In this document: positions 9,221-18,339 of the stretch, in pieces
Numbering within the stretch: the first letter of the stretch is position 1
Layout: each line of letters starts with the position of its first letter
Origin: Brumimicrobium oceani
GTDB lineage: Bacteria > Bacteroidota > Bacteroidia > Flavobacteriales_D > Crocinitomicaceae
DNA: 64,000 nt
Direction of reading: 5' to 3'
NCBI RefSeq assembly: GCF_003143775.1
Contig: NZ_QFRJ01000012.1
Location: 1 to 64,000, forward strand
The notes under the pieces: generated by a model
Told to the model about the DNA's origin: nothing
The model's input: only the letters and a program-made list of their open reading frames with translations
Database searches by the model: none
Made by a program: the position numbers and the translations under genes

Positions 9221-10777
9221 ATGAAGCTATACTCGAATAAACAAAAATTTAAAATAGCATTGCTTTTTATAGCGATTGCTTTGGTAGGCGCTTCGTTATT
9301 TGTTTCCAACAAGATTGTAAATGAAGTGGCCAAGCGTGAACGCGAACGTGTAACACAATGGGCAGATGCAATAAAAAAACGTGCAGAACTTGTGCGTTTA
9401 ACCAATAGTTCTTTTGAGGAACTCCGTAAAAAGGAACTCAGTGAAATGCAATTGTGGATCGATGCAACTAAAGAAATCTCTCGAAAAACCTCTTTAGATA
9501 GTCAACAATCTTATGATTTTCCGCTGACTATAATCAATAGAAATGATGATATTCCCGTGATTGTTTTGGATCAGGAAGATGAGGTTTCTACTTATATTAA
9601 TATTCAACTCACCAAGGAAGAATTACAAAATGATTTTCCTGAAATGGATAGTCTCGAAATAGAGAATTTATTTACTGATTCTTTAGTGAAATTGGCTTAT
9701 AGTTGGGTGAAATTCAATCCTTCGTTTACAATTGAAATTTATGATGGTTTATTCATGTCCTATTTCTATAATGATTCACGAAATATCCTGCGACTCGAAG
9801 AGGAAAGAGACTCTCTTTTTCAAGCTTTTAATAATGAATTGATTGAAAATGCTGAATTGGTTCCCGTTGTTTTAACGGATAGTTTGAAGCAAAAGGTAAT
9901 TGCTACCAATTTATTAAAAGAAGAGCTGGATAGTTTGCAGCTGGCCAATCGATTAGAAGAACTATCCAATGAAAATGAGCCCATTAAGATTCGTTTCGCC
10001 GATGATGAAGTACGCTATGTTTACTACGCAACTAGTCCGGAATTAACGCAGTTGCAGTATTTTCCATATATTCAGTTTTTGATTATTGGACTCTTTATTT
10101 TTATTGGTTACGTCATCTTTAGCACTTTCCGCAAAGCAGAACAAAATAAAGTTTGGGCAGGAATGGCCAAAGAAACAGCGCATCAATTAGGAACACCAAT
10201 TTCTTCTTTAATGGCTTGGGTTCAATTGCTTGAAGGCATGGATAACACTCAGGATATTGCCAAAGAAATGAATAAAGATGTTGAGCGACTTTCACAGGTG
10301 ACAGATCGTTTTTCTAAAATTGGAGCCAGTACACAGTTGAAACACGCTGATATTGTGCATACAACAAGTCACTTTTTAGAATATTTACGTACTCGTTTTC
10401 CTAAAAAAGTAGAATTAAATTTCAGCTCTTCAGACGAAGAAATTATTACTCCACATAATACTGCCTTATTTGAATGGGTTATTGAAAATATCACTAAAAA
10501 TGCCATTGATGCCATGGAAGGTGTTGGGAAAATAGACATCAGTATTATCAGAAATAATGGTCAAATAATTATCGATATTGCAGACAACGGAAAAGGAATG
10601 ACACCCACACAACAGCGGCAAGTTTTCCAGCCGGGTTTCACCACCAAAAAACGGGGTTGGGGATTAGGTTTGCCATTAGCAAAGAGGATTATTCACGAAT
10701 ACCACAAAGGAAGATTAAAGATTATTCATTCCGAAATCGGAAAAGGGACTACGTTTAGGATAATTTTGACGCCTTAG
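9221..10777 (+). CDS. Membrane sensor histidine kinase
   Basis: This 518-residue protein has an N-terminal membrane segment (about residues 11-30), an extracytoplasmic sensor region of roughly 250 residues with coiled-coil character, a second membrane segment (about 283-302), and a kinase core. The H-box is KETAHQLGTPISSLM (His321), followed by the N-box ENITKNAIDAM, G1 DIADNGKGM and G2 GWGLGLPLAKRI. It should phosphorylate a response regulator in response to a periplasmic signal. No regulator is adjacent; the nearest is the OmpR-type protein at 13.9 kb on the opposite strand. The sensor domain matches nothing I recognise, so the signal is unknown. Confidence 0.93.
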   Translation: MKLYSNKQKFKIALLFIAIALVGASLFVSNKIVNEVAKRERERVTQWADAIKKRAELVRLTNSSFEELRKKELSEMQLWIDATKEISRKTSLDSQQSYDFPLTIINRNDDIPVIVLDQEDEVSTYINIQLTKEELQNDFPEMDSLEIENLFTDSLVKLAYSWVKFNPSFTIEIYDGLFMSYFYNDSRNILRLEEERDSLFQAFNNELIENAELVPVVLTDSLKQKVIATNLLKEELDSLQLANRLEELSNENEPIKIRFADDEVRYVYYATSPELTQLQYFPYIQFLIIGLFIFIGYVIFSTFRKAEQNKVWAGMAKETAHQLGTPISSLMAWVQLLEGMDNTQDIAKEMNKDVERLSQVTDRFSKIGASTQLKHADIVHTTSHFLEYLRTRFPKKVELNFSSSDEEIITPHNTALFEWVIENITKNAIDAMEGVGKIDISIIRNNGQIIIDIADNGKGMTPTQQRQVFQPGFTTKKRGWGLGLPLAKRIIHEYHKGRLKIIHSEIGKGTTFRIILTP

Positions 10778-10836
10778 ACGATATCATATTTAACGTATAA
10801 TTTCATTGGAAACTATATTAAGACAATACTATTTAA

Positions 10837-11229
10837 ATGGATAATCCATACATATATTTCATAATCGGTTACGGAGTAAGCTTTGTATTTTGGTTAGGTC
10901 ACGAATTTTTATTGAAAAAGTGGATTTTGATAAGTGCCATATTAGTCAGTTTGTTCTTGGCTTTTATGGCATTTAAATATCAGGGAATGGAGTCTCTTCA
11001 AATGAAAGGCGGATATGCTGCAAACGATTTATTTTCACCAGCTTTGTTTCTCATTATTTACTTTTTATATAGGTACTTATTCAAACTCATTTATAAATAT
11101 GAGCCAATTATGACATCATATTGGTCAACAAGTTGGGATCAAGAGCATCACCGAAAACTACACGTGGGGGATTCATTGTTTACAGTTATTACACTAGTTC
11201 TTCCAATCCTCATTCCAATGTTTATTTGA
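10837..11229 (+). CDS. Small integral membrane protein of unknown function
   Basis: This 130-residue hydrophobic protein has about four membrane segments (near residues 5-24, 30-46, 66-84 and 112-129), with a polar loop (SYWSTSWDQEHHRKLHVGD) before the last one. I do not recognise the family. It follows the histidine kinase by 59 bp on the same strand and might be co-transcribed, though no functional link can be shown. Codon use and composition match the neighbours, so it is probably a real gene. Confidence 0.7.
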   Translation: MDNPYIYFIIGYGVSFVFWLGHEFLLKKWILISAILVSLFLAFMAFKYQGMESLQMKGGYAANDLFSPALFLIIYFLYRYLFKLIYKYEPIMTSYWSTSWDQEHHRKLHVGDSLFTVITLVLPILIPMFI

Positions 11230-11516
11230 TCAAAATAGAATTTGAACAAATTGAGGCGCAAGTTCAATTTAAAAATTTAAACCAATTTCGAAGGATGCGG
11301 CTTAGTTCCATTACAGCGCTTAGGTGCGTAAGATAATACCGTCCCAAGAAACGTTTTAATAGCCCTCAATACAGGTGGAAAAACCTACGATATCCCGATC
11401 AAACTCTTAACCACCACTATGAAAATCCGTGAAAATCTGCGCTGCTTGCAGTTCTGCTGCGTAAGCCCAAAGCATCCGTGTCATCCGCGTGCCATTACAG
11501 CGCATGTAGCGTTCCA
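11230..11516. repeat. Intergenic tract with dispersed repeat segments
   Basis: No gene is supported. CCATTACAGCGC occurs near 11306 and 11491, and a 22-nt segment at 11440-11461 recurs exactly at 13793-13814. GAAAATCCGTGAAAATCTGC resembles the tract near 9060. These appear to be fragments of one degenerate repeat family. Confidence 0.6.
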
Positions 11517-13106
11517 TCATTGCAACGCCTTTATCGCCACATTGATCTCATTATCCGTCTTATTAAAAATATAATAAGCGCCCAATTCCAACCATCTTTG
11601 TCTAGCAATTTCTGCTTTTATACTTGTCCTAATGCGTTCAAGAGATTGCTGATATTCTTTCTCATTAAAAGTAATGTCGTGCTTACTTTCTGCATATTTC
11701 CTAAAGTCACTCAATACTTTTTCAGTCACTTTAAATTCACGGTCGAAAGCCTGAACATTTCTGTACTTGCTCATATCGTGAAAACGTGCAAATTGATAAG
11801 AATATTCATTAAAAACATTCGCATATTGCAATCTTCGGTAATAAGTTGAGCTTCCTGAAGTGTCAAGAGGAACAAAAATATCTGGCATGATTCCACCACC
11901 TCCGTAAACAACTTTACCCTTTGGAGTGGTATATTTCAAAGAATCCACCAAAAGAGAACTATCTAATTCATATAATTCTCCGTTTTCGTAACGATTTAGT
12001 TCGTCCATCATGTAGTGTTCATAATCTTCGTTGTATGGTTTTTGAATACTTCTTCCTGTTGGAGTATAATACCTAGAAACCGTCAGGCGTAAATTACTTC
12101 CGTCCTTCAATTGAATATCTTGTTGCACCAATCCTTTCCCAAAAGAACGGCGGCCAATAACAATCCCTCGGTCATTATCTTGAATTGCTCCAGCTACAAT
12201 TTCACTCGCCGAAGCAGAACTACTGTTAATCAAAACCGCCATGTCTACATGTCCCAAGAACGGCTGACTTTCAGAATAAAGCACCCTTTCTGGACTGTTC
12301 TTCCCTTTTGTAGAAACAATTGGAGTTCCTTTCTCAAGAATAGCATCTAAAATTGAAACGGCACTTCCCAAGACTCCACCGCCATTATAACGCAGATCGA
12401 AGACTAATTTCCTTAGCCCTTGTCTTTTTAAATCGATGGCGGCTTCATAAAATTCATTGGCAGACTGCATACTGAATTGCCCCAAACGAATATACCCAAT
12501 TTCGTCGGTTAGCATGTAAGAAGCGCTAATAGATTCAATGGGAACAGCTCCACGAATCACTTTTTTCTCGAGCTTTTCTCCTTTTCTTAAAATTGTGATA
12601 GTTACCGGAGTTCCCTCTTCACCTTTCAATAATTCTCTCACATGCTCATTGGATAAACCAACGTTGGCAATGTCTTCCCCATCTACATTGATAATTTGAT
12701 CAAATTTCTGAATTCCAGCTCTGAAAGCAGGAGATTGACCAATTACATTTACCACACTCAAGGTGTCGTCATAGATTGTAAAACGAATTCCAACACCTCC
12801 AAACTTCCCTTGAATACTTTCGCTCATGGCTGCCAAATCTTCTGCAGCGATATAATTTGAATGCGGATCTAAGCCGTGTAATAAGTCAGCGATCGTTTTT
12901 TCAAACAATATTTTCTTGTCGATAGTATCCACATATTCTCTATCCAAAACCTGAATGATATCGGCCAATTTTTGTTCATATTTCCCTTCAATCGCAGAAG
13001 AGGTATTGTAACTTTTTCCGTTGCCCAAGAAGATTCCTAAAAATATTCCTGCGACAACCAATAAACTTCCAATAAGTGGGTATAATGCTTTGTTTGAGCT
13101 ATTCAT
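11517..13106 (-). CDS. S41 family C-terminal processing peptidase
   Basis: This 529-residue protease has an N-terminal membrane anchor (about residues 10-28), a helical segment with LLHGLDPHSNYI, a PDZ domain (about residues 85-175, GKFGGVGIRF...VVNVIGQSPAFRAG) and an S41 catalytic domain. The nucleophile serine lies in INSSSASASEIVAGAIQD and the general-base lysine in GRRSFGKGLVQ. Members trim the C-termini of periplasmic proteins. It overlaps the dCMP deaminase gene upstream by 8 bp, so the two are one transcript, although the functions look unrelated. The domain architecture is complete. Confidence 0.94.
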   Translation of the reverse strand: MNSSNKALYPLIGSLLVVAGIFLGIFLGNGKSYNTSSAIEGKYEQKLADIIQVLDREYVDTIDKKILFEKTIADLLHGLDPHSNYIAAEDLAAMSESIQGKFGGVGIRFTIYDDTLSVVNVIGQSPAFRAGIQKFDQIINVDGEDIANVGLSNEHVRELLKGEEGTPVTITILRKGEKLEKKVIRGAVPIESISASYMLTDEIGYIRLGQFSMQSANEFYEAAIDLKRQGLRKLVFDLRYNGGGVLGSAVSILDAILEKGTPIVSTKGKNSPERVLYSESQPFLGHVDMAVLINSSSASASEIVAGAIQDNDRGIVIGRRSFGKGLVQQDIQLKDGSNLRLTVSRYYTPTGRSIQKPYNEDYEHYMMDELNRYENGELYELDSSLLVDSLKYTTPKGKVVYGGGGIMPDIFVPLDTSGSSTYYRRLQYANVFNEYSYQFARFHDMSKYRNVQAFDREFKVTEKVLSDFRKYAESKHDITFNEKEYQQSLERIRTSIKAEIARQRWLELGAYYIFNKTDNEINVAIKALQ

Positions 13107-13533
13107 TCTCGATATCTGTTATTTGTTCGATGTTTATTCCAGCTGTTTTTAAAAAATGCACACCTGAATCATCTTTGTAATGGTCAATATAAACTACGCG
13201 CGTAATTCCCGCTTGCAAAACCAGTTTACTACAATCCTTGCAAGGGGACATGGTTAAGTATAACGTTGCACCTTTCGCATTGTTTGAAGATTTAGCACAT
13301 TTTAATATCGCGTTAGCCTCAGCATGCAAAACGTACCAATGTGTTTTTTCATTATCATCCTCACAGCAATTGTCAAATCCAGACGGAGTTCCGTTGTAGC
13401 CATCTGAAATAATCATATCATCCTTAACAATTAAAGCGCCGACTTGTTTACGCTTGCAATGCGAGAGCTGCGCCCAAGTTTTCGCCATTCGTAAATACGC
13501 TTTATCATATCGAAGTTGCTTTGCTTTGTTCAT
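13099..13533 (-). CDS. dCMP (deoxycytidylate) deaminase
   Basis: This 144-residue zinc enzyme of the cytidine/deoxycytidylate deaminase family converts dCMP to dUMP for thymidylate synthesis. The zinc-binding and catalytic motifs are complete: HAEANAIL (His and catalytic Glu) and PCKDC. The long insert with GTPSGFDNCCED is typical of the dCMP deaminase/ComEB group. It is the first gene of a two-gene operon with the S41 protease (8-bp overlap). Confidence 0.94.
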   Translation of the reverse strand: MNKAKQLRYDKAYLRMAKTWAQLSHCKRKQVGALIVKDDMIISDGYNGTPSGFDNCCEDDNEKTHWYVLHAEANAILKCAKSSNNAKGATLYLTMSPCKDCSKLVLQAGITRVVYIDHYKDDSGVHFLKTAGINIEQITDIENE

Positions 13534-13917
13534 GATTTTAATTTGTGCTCACAAAAATAGGGTTAATTTTAGTTTGGCAGTCGAATGTATGGAAGGATTT
13601 GGGGATTAGGGGAGTGGTAGGGTTGGATTTGGGTTTTTTGGGCATTATCCAAAGGAACTGTCTGTGTAAACTAAGATGGATATCAGGGTCGGTCTTTCCG
13701 TATTAACTTTTTGTTTTTCATAAGAAAGTTGGCTCAACTTGTCAAAGGAAGTTTGATGAATAGGAGTAGAAAGATGGGTCCGCGATCATCCACGCTGCTT
13801 GCAGTTCTGCTGCGCCCACCGATGCATCCGTTTTGCGGTGAATGCGATGCACTGAGCTTGCCGAATGAGAGCCTGCGAAGTCCCGCGTTCCAATAAGCGC
13901 AACCAGACATCTAAAAT
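13534..13917. repeat. Intergenic region with dispersed repeat remnants
   Basis: This 384-bp gap contains no supported gene. The tract at about 13780-13895 is less AT-rich and holds an exact copy (13793-13814) of a 22-nt segment at 11440-11461, followed by GCGTTCC as in the other copies. An open frame across it reads as repeat sequence, not as a plausible protein. Confidence 0.6.
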
Positions 13918-14613
13918 CTACCCCACAAACTTATACCCAACCCCTCTCACACTATGGAAAAACTCAGGGTTCTTGGCATCCAATTCAAATAACTTTCTAA
14001 ACGATAAAATATAATTATCTATTGTTCTTGTGGTGGGATAGGTGTCTGTACCCCAAAGTTGGTCTAGAATGAAATCTCGGGAAAGTACTTCTCCTTCATG
14101 GTCAACAAAAAGGTGAAGCAGTTCAATTTCTCTTTTTGTGAGCTCGGTGATCAATTCGTCTCCTTTTTTCACTTCGAAAGTGAGTAGATTCACATTAAAA
14201 TCTCCGATTTCTAAATGTTGTTCTATTGGTTTTTTGCCCTGATGTCTAAGAATCAAAACTTGTACACGAAGCAGCAATTCTTCTAAATCAAAAGGTTTGG
14301 CAAGAAAATCGTCTGCTCCCAGGCGTAGACCTTTAATTTTGTCGGAAGAAGTTCCTTTGGCCGAAACAAATAAAATAGGGGTATCGGCAACGCTTTTAAA
14401 CATGGCACATATATCCCAACCACTTACCTCTGGAAGCATAACATCTAAAATAACCAAGTCATATTCGCCCACTTTTGGGGCATGGTCAATCGCTGTTCTT
14501 CCGTTAGAAATACAAACGACTTGAAAACCTTCGAGCTTTAAGTTTAATTCAACTACATTGCTTAAGCTTTGCTCGTCCTCAATGAGTAATATTTTTTTAG
14601 AGCTATTTGGCAT
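13918..14613 (-). CDS. OmpR/PhoB-family response regulator
   Basis: This 231-residue protein has a receiver domain (about residues 6-120) with the acidic pocket IEDE, phosphoacceptor Asp57 in LVILDVMLPE, conserved Thr/Ser in PILFVSAKG, and Lys in DFLAKPFD. A winged-helix output domain follows (ELTKREIELLHLFVDHEGEVLSRDFILDQLW...RTIDNYILSFRKLF...SVRGVGYKF). It is a DNA-binding activator or repressor. No kinase gene is adjacent; the histidine kinase at 9.2 kb is the closest candidate partner but is not linked. Confidence 0.94.
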   Translation of the reverse strand: MPNSSKKILLIEDEQSLSNVVELNLKLEGFQVVCISNGRTAIDHAPKVGEYDLVILDVMLPEVSGWDICAMFKSVADTPILFVSAKGTSSDKIKGLRLGADDFLAKPFDLEELLLRVQVLILRHQGKKPIEQHLEIGDFNVNLLTFEVKKGDELITELTKREIELLHLFVDHEGEVLSRDFILDQLWGTDTYPTTRTIDNYILSFRKLFELDAKNPEFFHSVRGVGYKFVG

Positions 14614-14964
14614 TATGCTTTTATATTCACATTTTTTTATTTGTTCACTCCACCAAAAGATGATTCGAACGTTAATTTCTAAAACTTAAAACTAGAAAGC
14701 AGAAAAGAATATGAAAATTTATTCCTTCACTTGTTTCAACCTACAAAAATACAATTCGTAGTGAGTTTTACTATCAAAATGTAGCTTATAATCTGCGGAT
14801 TTTCACCAAAGTTAACAGAGCCAAACTTATTTTCAAAAATATATATGCTTTCAAGTATCTAAAATCATCTTTTTTTCGTTTATTTTACACAAAATATAAA
14901 GTTGCAATTTCTGAACTGTAGTTTTGATTTGTTACTTTTTAGTATAAAACAACAATAAATATTA
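14614..14964. promoter_or_regulatory. Divergent promoter region, response regulator / phosphoglucose isomerase
   Basis: This 351-bp gap separates two divergently transcribed genes and must hold both promoters. A TACTTTTT sequence near 14933-14940 is close to the -7 consensus TAnnTTTG and could serve the isomerase operon. No operator or RNA gene was recognised. Confidence 0.4.
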
Positions 14965-15951
14965 ATGGATAAACTGGTTGCTCAATTCCCTAAACAAATT
15001 GCGGATGCTATTGAAATAGCTTCACGTAGTGATTTTTCCTTTTATAAAAATAAAGCTTTTCAAAATGTGGTTATTTGTGGAATGGGAGGGTCTGGTATAG
15101 GCGGAAAAATGGTTTCTCAGCTTTTTGAAAACCAAGCGAGTCTACCGATTATCTTAACTCAAAGTTACGAAGTTCCTGGATTTGTGAACGAACATACTTT
15201 GGTAATAGGTTCTTCTTATTCAGGAAATACCGAAGAAACGTTAGCCGCTGTTGAAATGGCCAAGCAAAAGGGAGCTACGATTGTTGGGGTTAGCTCTGGC
15301 GGAGATTTGGCTCAATTTTGTAAAGATAATCACTACGATTTCGTCAAGCTTCCGGGTGGAAACCCGCCACGCAGCATGCTGGCTTTTTCTGCTGTTCAGT
15401 TGATTAATATTTTATCAAAAGCCCGAATTATTGATGCCAACGCTATTGATACATTCGCAAAATGTCGTCATTTATTGAACGAAGAATTAATTTCAATAAA
15501 AGATGAAGCAAAGAAATTAGCAAAACATCTTTACGGAAAACAATGTATATTTTATGCAGATTCTGATTTAGAATTTGTAGCCATTCGTGCACGTCAGCAA
15601 ATCAATGAAAATAGCAAGCGATTATGCTGGCACCATGTTATTCCAGAAATGAACCACAACGAATTGGTGGGTTGGGCTGGCGGCGACAATGCTTTTGCAG
15701 CTGTATTCTTTGTTTCTCAATTTATGTCTGATAGAAATAAGAAAAGAACAGAATTGAGTCAGGAGATTATCGGTAAAAAAACCAAGCATGTTTTGTCTAT
15801 ACATGGAAAAGGTAAATCCATTATTGAAGAATCATTTTACTTTATCCACATTATTGACTGGGCTTCATTGTTTTTAGCAGATCAAATGGATATAGACCCT
15901 GTAGAAGTAAGAGTTATCGATTATTTGAAGAGCACACTAGATAAAGCATAA
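14965..15951 (+). CDS. Bifunctional phosphoglucose/phosphomannose isomerase
   Basis: This 328-residue protein of the SIS-domain family interconverts glucose-6-phosphate or mannose-6-phosphate with fructose-6-phosphate. Two SIS domains are visible. The first has VVICGMGGSGIGGKM, the sugar-phosphate loop SSYSGNTEETL and GGNPPRSMLAF; the second has ENSKRLCWHHVIPEMNHNELVGW, which is specific for the PGI/PMI type. The length fits this short archaeal/Bacteroidota form. It is first in an apparent operon with lipB (3-bp gap), the serine hydrolase and a conserved hypothetical gene. Confidence 0.92.
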   Translation: MDKLVAQFPKQIADAIEIASRSDFSFYKNKAFQNVVICGMGGSGIGGKMVSQLFENQASLPIILTQSYEVPGFVNEHTLVIGSSYSGNTEETLAAVEMAKQKGATIVGVSSGGDLAQFCKDNHYDFVKLPGGNPPRSMLAFSAVQLINILSKARIIDANAIDTFAKCRHLLNEELISIKDEAKKLAKHLYGKQCIFYADSDLEFVAIRARQQINENSKRLCWHHVIPEMNHNELVGWAGGDNAFAAVFFVSQFMSDRNKKRTELSQEIIGKKTKHVLSIHGKGKSIIEESFYFIHIIDWASLFLADQMDIDPVEVRVIDYLKSTLDKA

Positions 15952-15954
15952 TTT

Positions 15955-16659
15955 ATGTTGGCGGAAGTTGTACTAGAAGATTTAGGTTCTATAGATTATA
16001 AAAAAGCATGGGATTATCAGGAAAAGCTCTTCAAATCTACAGTGGATCTTAAAATCGAAATTCGCCGAAATGAATCTTCTGAATCAACAAAAAATTACTT
16101 ATTATTCTGTGAGCATCCGCATGTTTATACCTTAGGGAAAAGCGGAGACCAAACCCATTTATTGCTTTCTGAAGACCGTTTGGAAGAAATCAACGCAACC
16201 TATTATAAAATCAATAGAGGAGGAGATATTACCTATCATGGCCCCGGACAATTGGTGATGTATCCTATTTTTGATTTAGAGTCTTATTTCTTTACAGATA
16301 TTCATAAGTACATGCGCTTTTTAGAAGAAGCAGTGATCAGAACATTGGCCGAATACGGAGTAGATTCTGGTAGGGTAGAAGGTTATACCGGAGTTTGGCT
16401 GGATGGAGGCACAGCTAAAGAACGTAAGATTTGCGCAATGGGCGTAAAATCCTCGCGTTGGGTAACCATGCACGGCATTGGTTTTAATGTGAATACAGAC
16501 CTTAACTATTTTAATTACATCGTTCCTTGCGGTATTGAAGATAAAAGTGTAACTTCACTCGAGAAGGAGTTGGGTCATCCCGTAGACATGGATGAGGTAA
16601 AATCCAAACTTCAATATCACGTAGCAGAACTTTTTAATGCAAAATACATCAACACATAA
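15955..16659 (+). CDS. lipB: Lipoyl(octanoyl) transferase
   Basis: This 234-residue enzyme moves octanoyl from acyl carrier protein to lipoyl domains of 2-oxoacid dehydrogenases, the first step of lipoate assembly. The LipB signatures are complete: EHPHVYTLGKSGD, RGGDITYHGPGQLVMYPIFDL, the catalytic-lysine region ERKICAMGVKSSRWVTMHG, and FNYIVPCGIEDKSVTSL with the active-site cysteine. It follows the isomerase gene by 3 bp, and the serine hydrolase gene starts inside its 3' end (23-bp overlap), so it sits mid-operon. Confidence 0.95.
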   Translation: MLAEVVLEDLGSIDYKKAWDYQEKLFKSTVDLKIEIRRNESSESTKNYLLFCEHPHVYTLGKSGDQTHLLLSEDRLEEINATYYKINRGGDITYHGPGQLVMYPIFDLESYFFTDIHKYMRFLEEAVIRTLAEYGVDSGRVEGYTGVWLDGGTAKERKICAMGVKSSRWVTMHGIGFNVNTDLNYFNYIVPCGIEDKSVTSLEKELGHPVDMDEVKSKLQYHVAELFNAKYINT

Positions 16660-17866
16660 AAAGAGTTTTTGGAAAAAGGTGAAACGCCTTCTTCTCTTCT
16701 TTTTATTGTTTTTTGCACTCGTTAACCTTATCGTTTTCATAACAGGAAAAACTTATCTTTACAAGGGAGTAGCAGCTACATATTTACAGGGTAAATCTGG
16801 ACCAGGAATTTATGATTCTCTTGTTTTTCCAGTACGCGTTGCAGCGCATGATCTTTCTCCTAAACAGTGGGAAACTAGTCCCGCATTGAGTACCTTAGAT
16901 CAACAATCTAAGAATTTCTTGAATGAAATTCAAACGACTTCTTTTTTAATTATTAAAGAAGGTGAAATCATTCATGAATCTTATTTTGGTGACCATTCAG
17001 AAGTTATTAAGAGCAATTCTTTTTCAATGGCGAAAAGTCTCATCGGATTACTTGTCGGAATTGCAGTGGATAAAGGAGAAATTGATGGCTTTGATGCGCT
17101 AATTAGAGATTATTTGCCGTTCGAACTACATCACGATGAGGAAATCACCATCCGACACCTTTTGGGGATGTCTAGCGGTTTAGATTGGTCGGAAAGTGGG
17201 AGTAACCCTTTGTCGGATAACGCAGAAGCTTACTATACATCAGAATTAACGGAATTCATGAAAAACGAGCAATTTGTGGAAGCGCCGGGTGTAGAGTTCA
17301 AATACGCCAGTGGAAATAGTCAACTGCTTGGGCTTATTTTAGAAAATGCAACAGGAAAATCAGCAACTGAATATTTTGAAGAGCACATTTGGTCCAAGAT
17401 CGGTTCAGAAAATGATTTATTATGGAGTTTAGACAATGAAAACGGTGTGGAAAAGACCTTTTGCTGTGCCTATGCCACAACTCGTGATTACGCAAGAATT
17501 GGCCAGCTAATTTTAAATCAAGGATGGTGGAACGAAGAAGAAATTATCTCTCCAAAAACATTGACTACTCTTATTTCTCCTTTCAATTTAAAATCGCCAC
17601 ATTACGGCTTGCATTTCTGGATTTTTAATCATCCAAAATATCCCGCCGTTTATGCACGAGGAATTCTAGGTCAGTACATTATTGTTATCCCATCTTTGGA
17701 TGTTGTGATGGTGAGAACAGGTCATGAAAGAAAGGAAAAGTATTTTATTCCAAAAAATAAAAAAGAGGATTTTGACTTTGTACTTAAAAACAGCTACAAA
17801 GAGCATCATCCATTAGATCTTTTTAACTATTTTTCCATTCTCGAAAGTGTTTTAGAACAAGAGTAA
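16637..17866 (+). CDS. Membrane-anchored serine hydrolase (class C beta-lactamase-like)
   Basis: This 409-residue protein has one N-terminal membrane segment (about residues 17-36) and a penicillin-binding-protein/class C beta-lactamase fold outside the membrane. The catalytic SxxK is SMAK in SNSFSMAKSLIG, the second motif is KYASGNSQLLG, and the third region near HFWIFNHPKYP lacks an obvious KTG. Such proteins are esterases, peptidases or peptidoglycan-modifying enzymes more often than true beta-lactamases. It overlaps lipB by 23 bp. The substrate is unknown. Confidence 0.85.
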   Translation: MQNTSTHKKSFWKKVKRLLLFFLLFFALVNLIVFITGKTYLYKGVAATYLQGKSGPGIYDSLVFPVRVAAHDLSPKQWETSPALSTLDQQSKNFLNEIQTTSFLIIKEGEIIHESYFGDHSEVIKSNSFSMAKSLIGLLVGIAVDKGEIDGFDALIRDYLPFELHHDEEITIRHLLGMSSGLDWSESGSNPLSDNAEAYYTSELTEFMKNEQFVEAPGVEFKYASGNSQLLGLILENATGKSATEYFEEHIWSKIGSENDLLWSLDNENGVEKTFCCAYATTRDYARIGQLILNQGWWNEEEIISPKTLTTLISPFNLKSPHYGLHFWIFNHPKYPAVYARGILGQYIIVIPSLDVVMVRTGHERKEKYFIPKNKKEDFDFVLKNSYKEHHPLDLFNYFSILESVLEQE

Positions 17867-17870
17867 AATT

Positions 17871-18278
17871 ATGAAAGAAGAATTAAAAGGACCTGAAGTT
17901 AAAGACGTTTATGTTGCCATTGTGCAAGAGTTAGGTGAAGATAATACCATCGTTCATGATGTTTATTTGCTCAATGAAAGCGAAGACGTCTTAGAACAAG
18001 TTTTAATTACTTCTAAAGGCTACGCAAGGAACGAAAAAAATGAAAAAGTTGAAACCACTACTTTAAGAAAAGACTTAGGTGGCTTAATTCCTTTTTCAGC
18101 ACAAAAAGTGGAGCCAATTATGGAAGATGTTATGGCGCTAACCAACGAATATTGGGTGTGTTATTGGATAGGAAATAAAATGTATGACAAGAAGTTTGTT
18201 GTTCAGGCAAACCTAATAAAAGAAGAAAATCTAGAATACATTCCTACCTTGAATTTAAAAGGAGTGCTGGTAGGGTGA
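17871..18278 (+). CDS. Conserved hypothetical cytoplasmic protein
   Basis: This 135-residue soluble, acidic protein starts 4 bp after the serine hydrolase stop codon, so it is probably the last gene of that operon. It has alternating beta-strand-like segments (VYVAIVQELGEDNTIVHDVYLLNES, EYWVCYWIGNKMYDKKFVVQ) and no signal peptide or membrane segment. I recognise no named domain. Its tight spacing and normal codon use support it being real. Confidence 0.75.
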   Translation: MKEELKGPEVKDVYVAIVQELGEDNTIVHDVYLLNESEDVLEQVLITSKGYARNEKNEKVETTTLRKDLGGLIPFSAQKVEPIMEDVMALTNEYWVCYWIGNKMYDKKFVVQANLIKEENLEYIPTLNLKGVLVG

Positions 18279-18335
18279 GTCAGTATGGAGTATGGGGTGC
18301 TGAGTATGGAGTTGGAGCGTATGGAGTGACAAGAT
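18279..18335 (+). repeat. GAGTATGGAG-type short repeats
   Basis: Variants of GTATGGAGT occur four times in about 50 bp. The region after the next gene (about 18750-18880) carries the complementary-strand theme CTCAATACTC several times, so the 132-residue gene between is bracketed by short, loosely inverted repeats. Confidence 0.55.
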
Positions 18336-18339
18336 TTCA

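Noticed and set aside
11121-11336. Open frame overlapping the end of the small membrane protein gene
   Set aside because: Overlaps a better-supported gene and continues into repeat sequence.
13711-13896. Open frame of 61 codons before the response regulator gene
   Set aside because: It runs through a dispersed repeat shared with 11440-11461 and reads as repeat, not protein.
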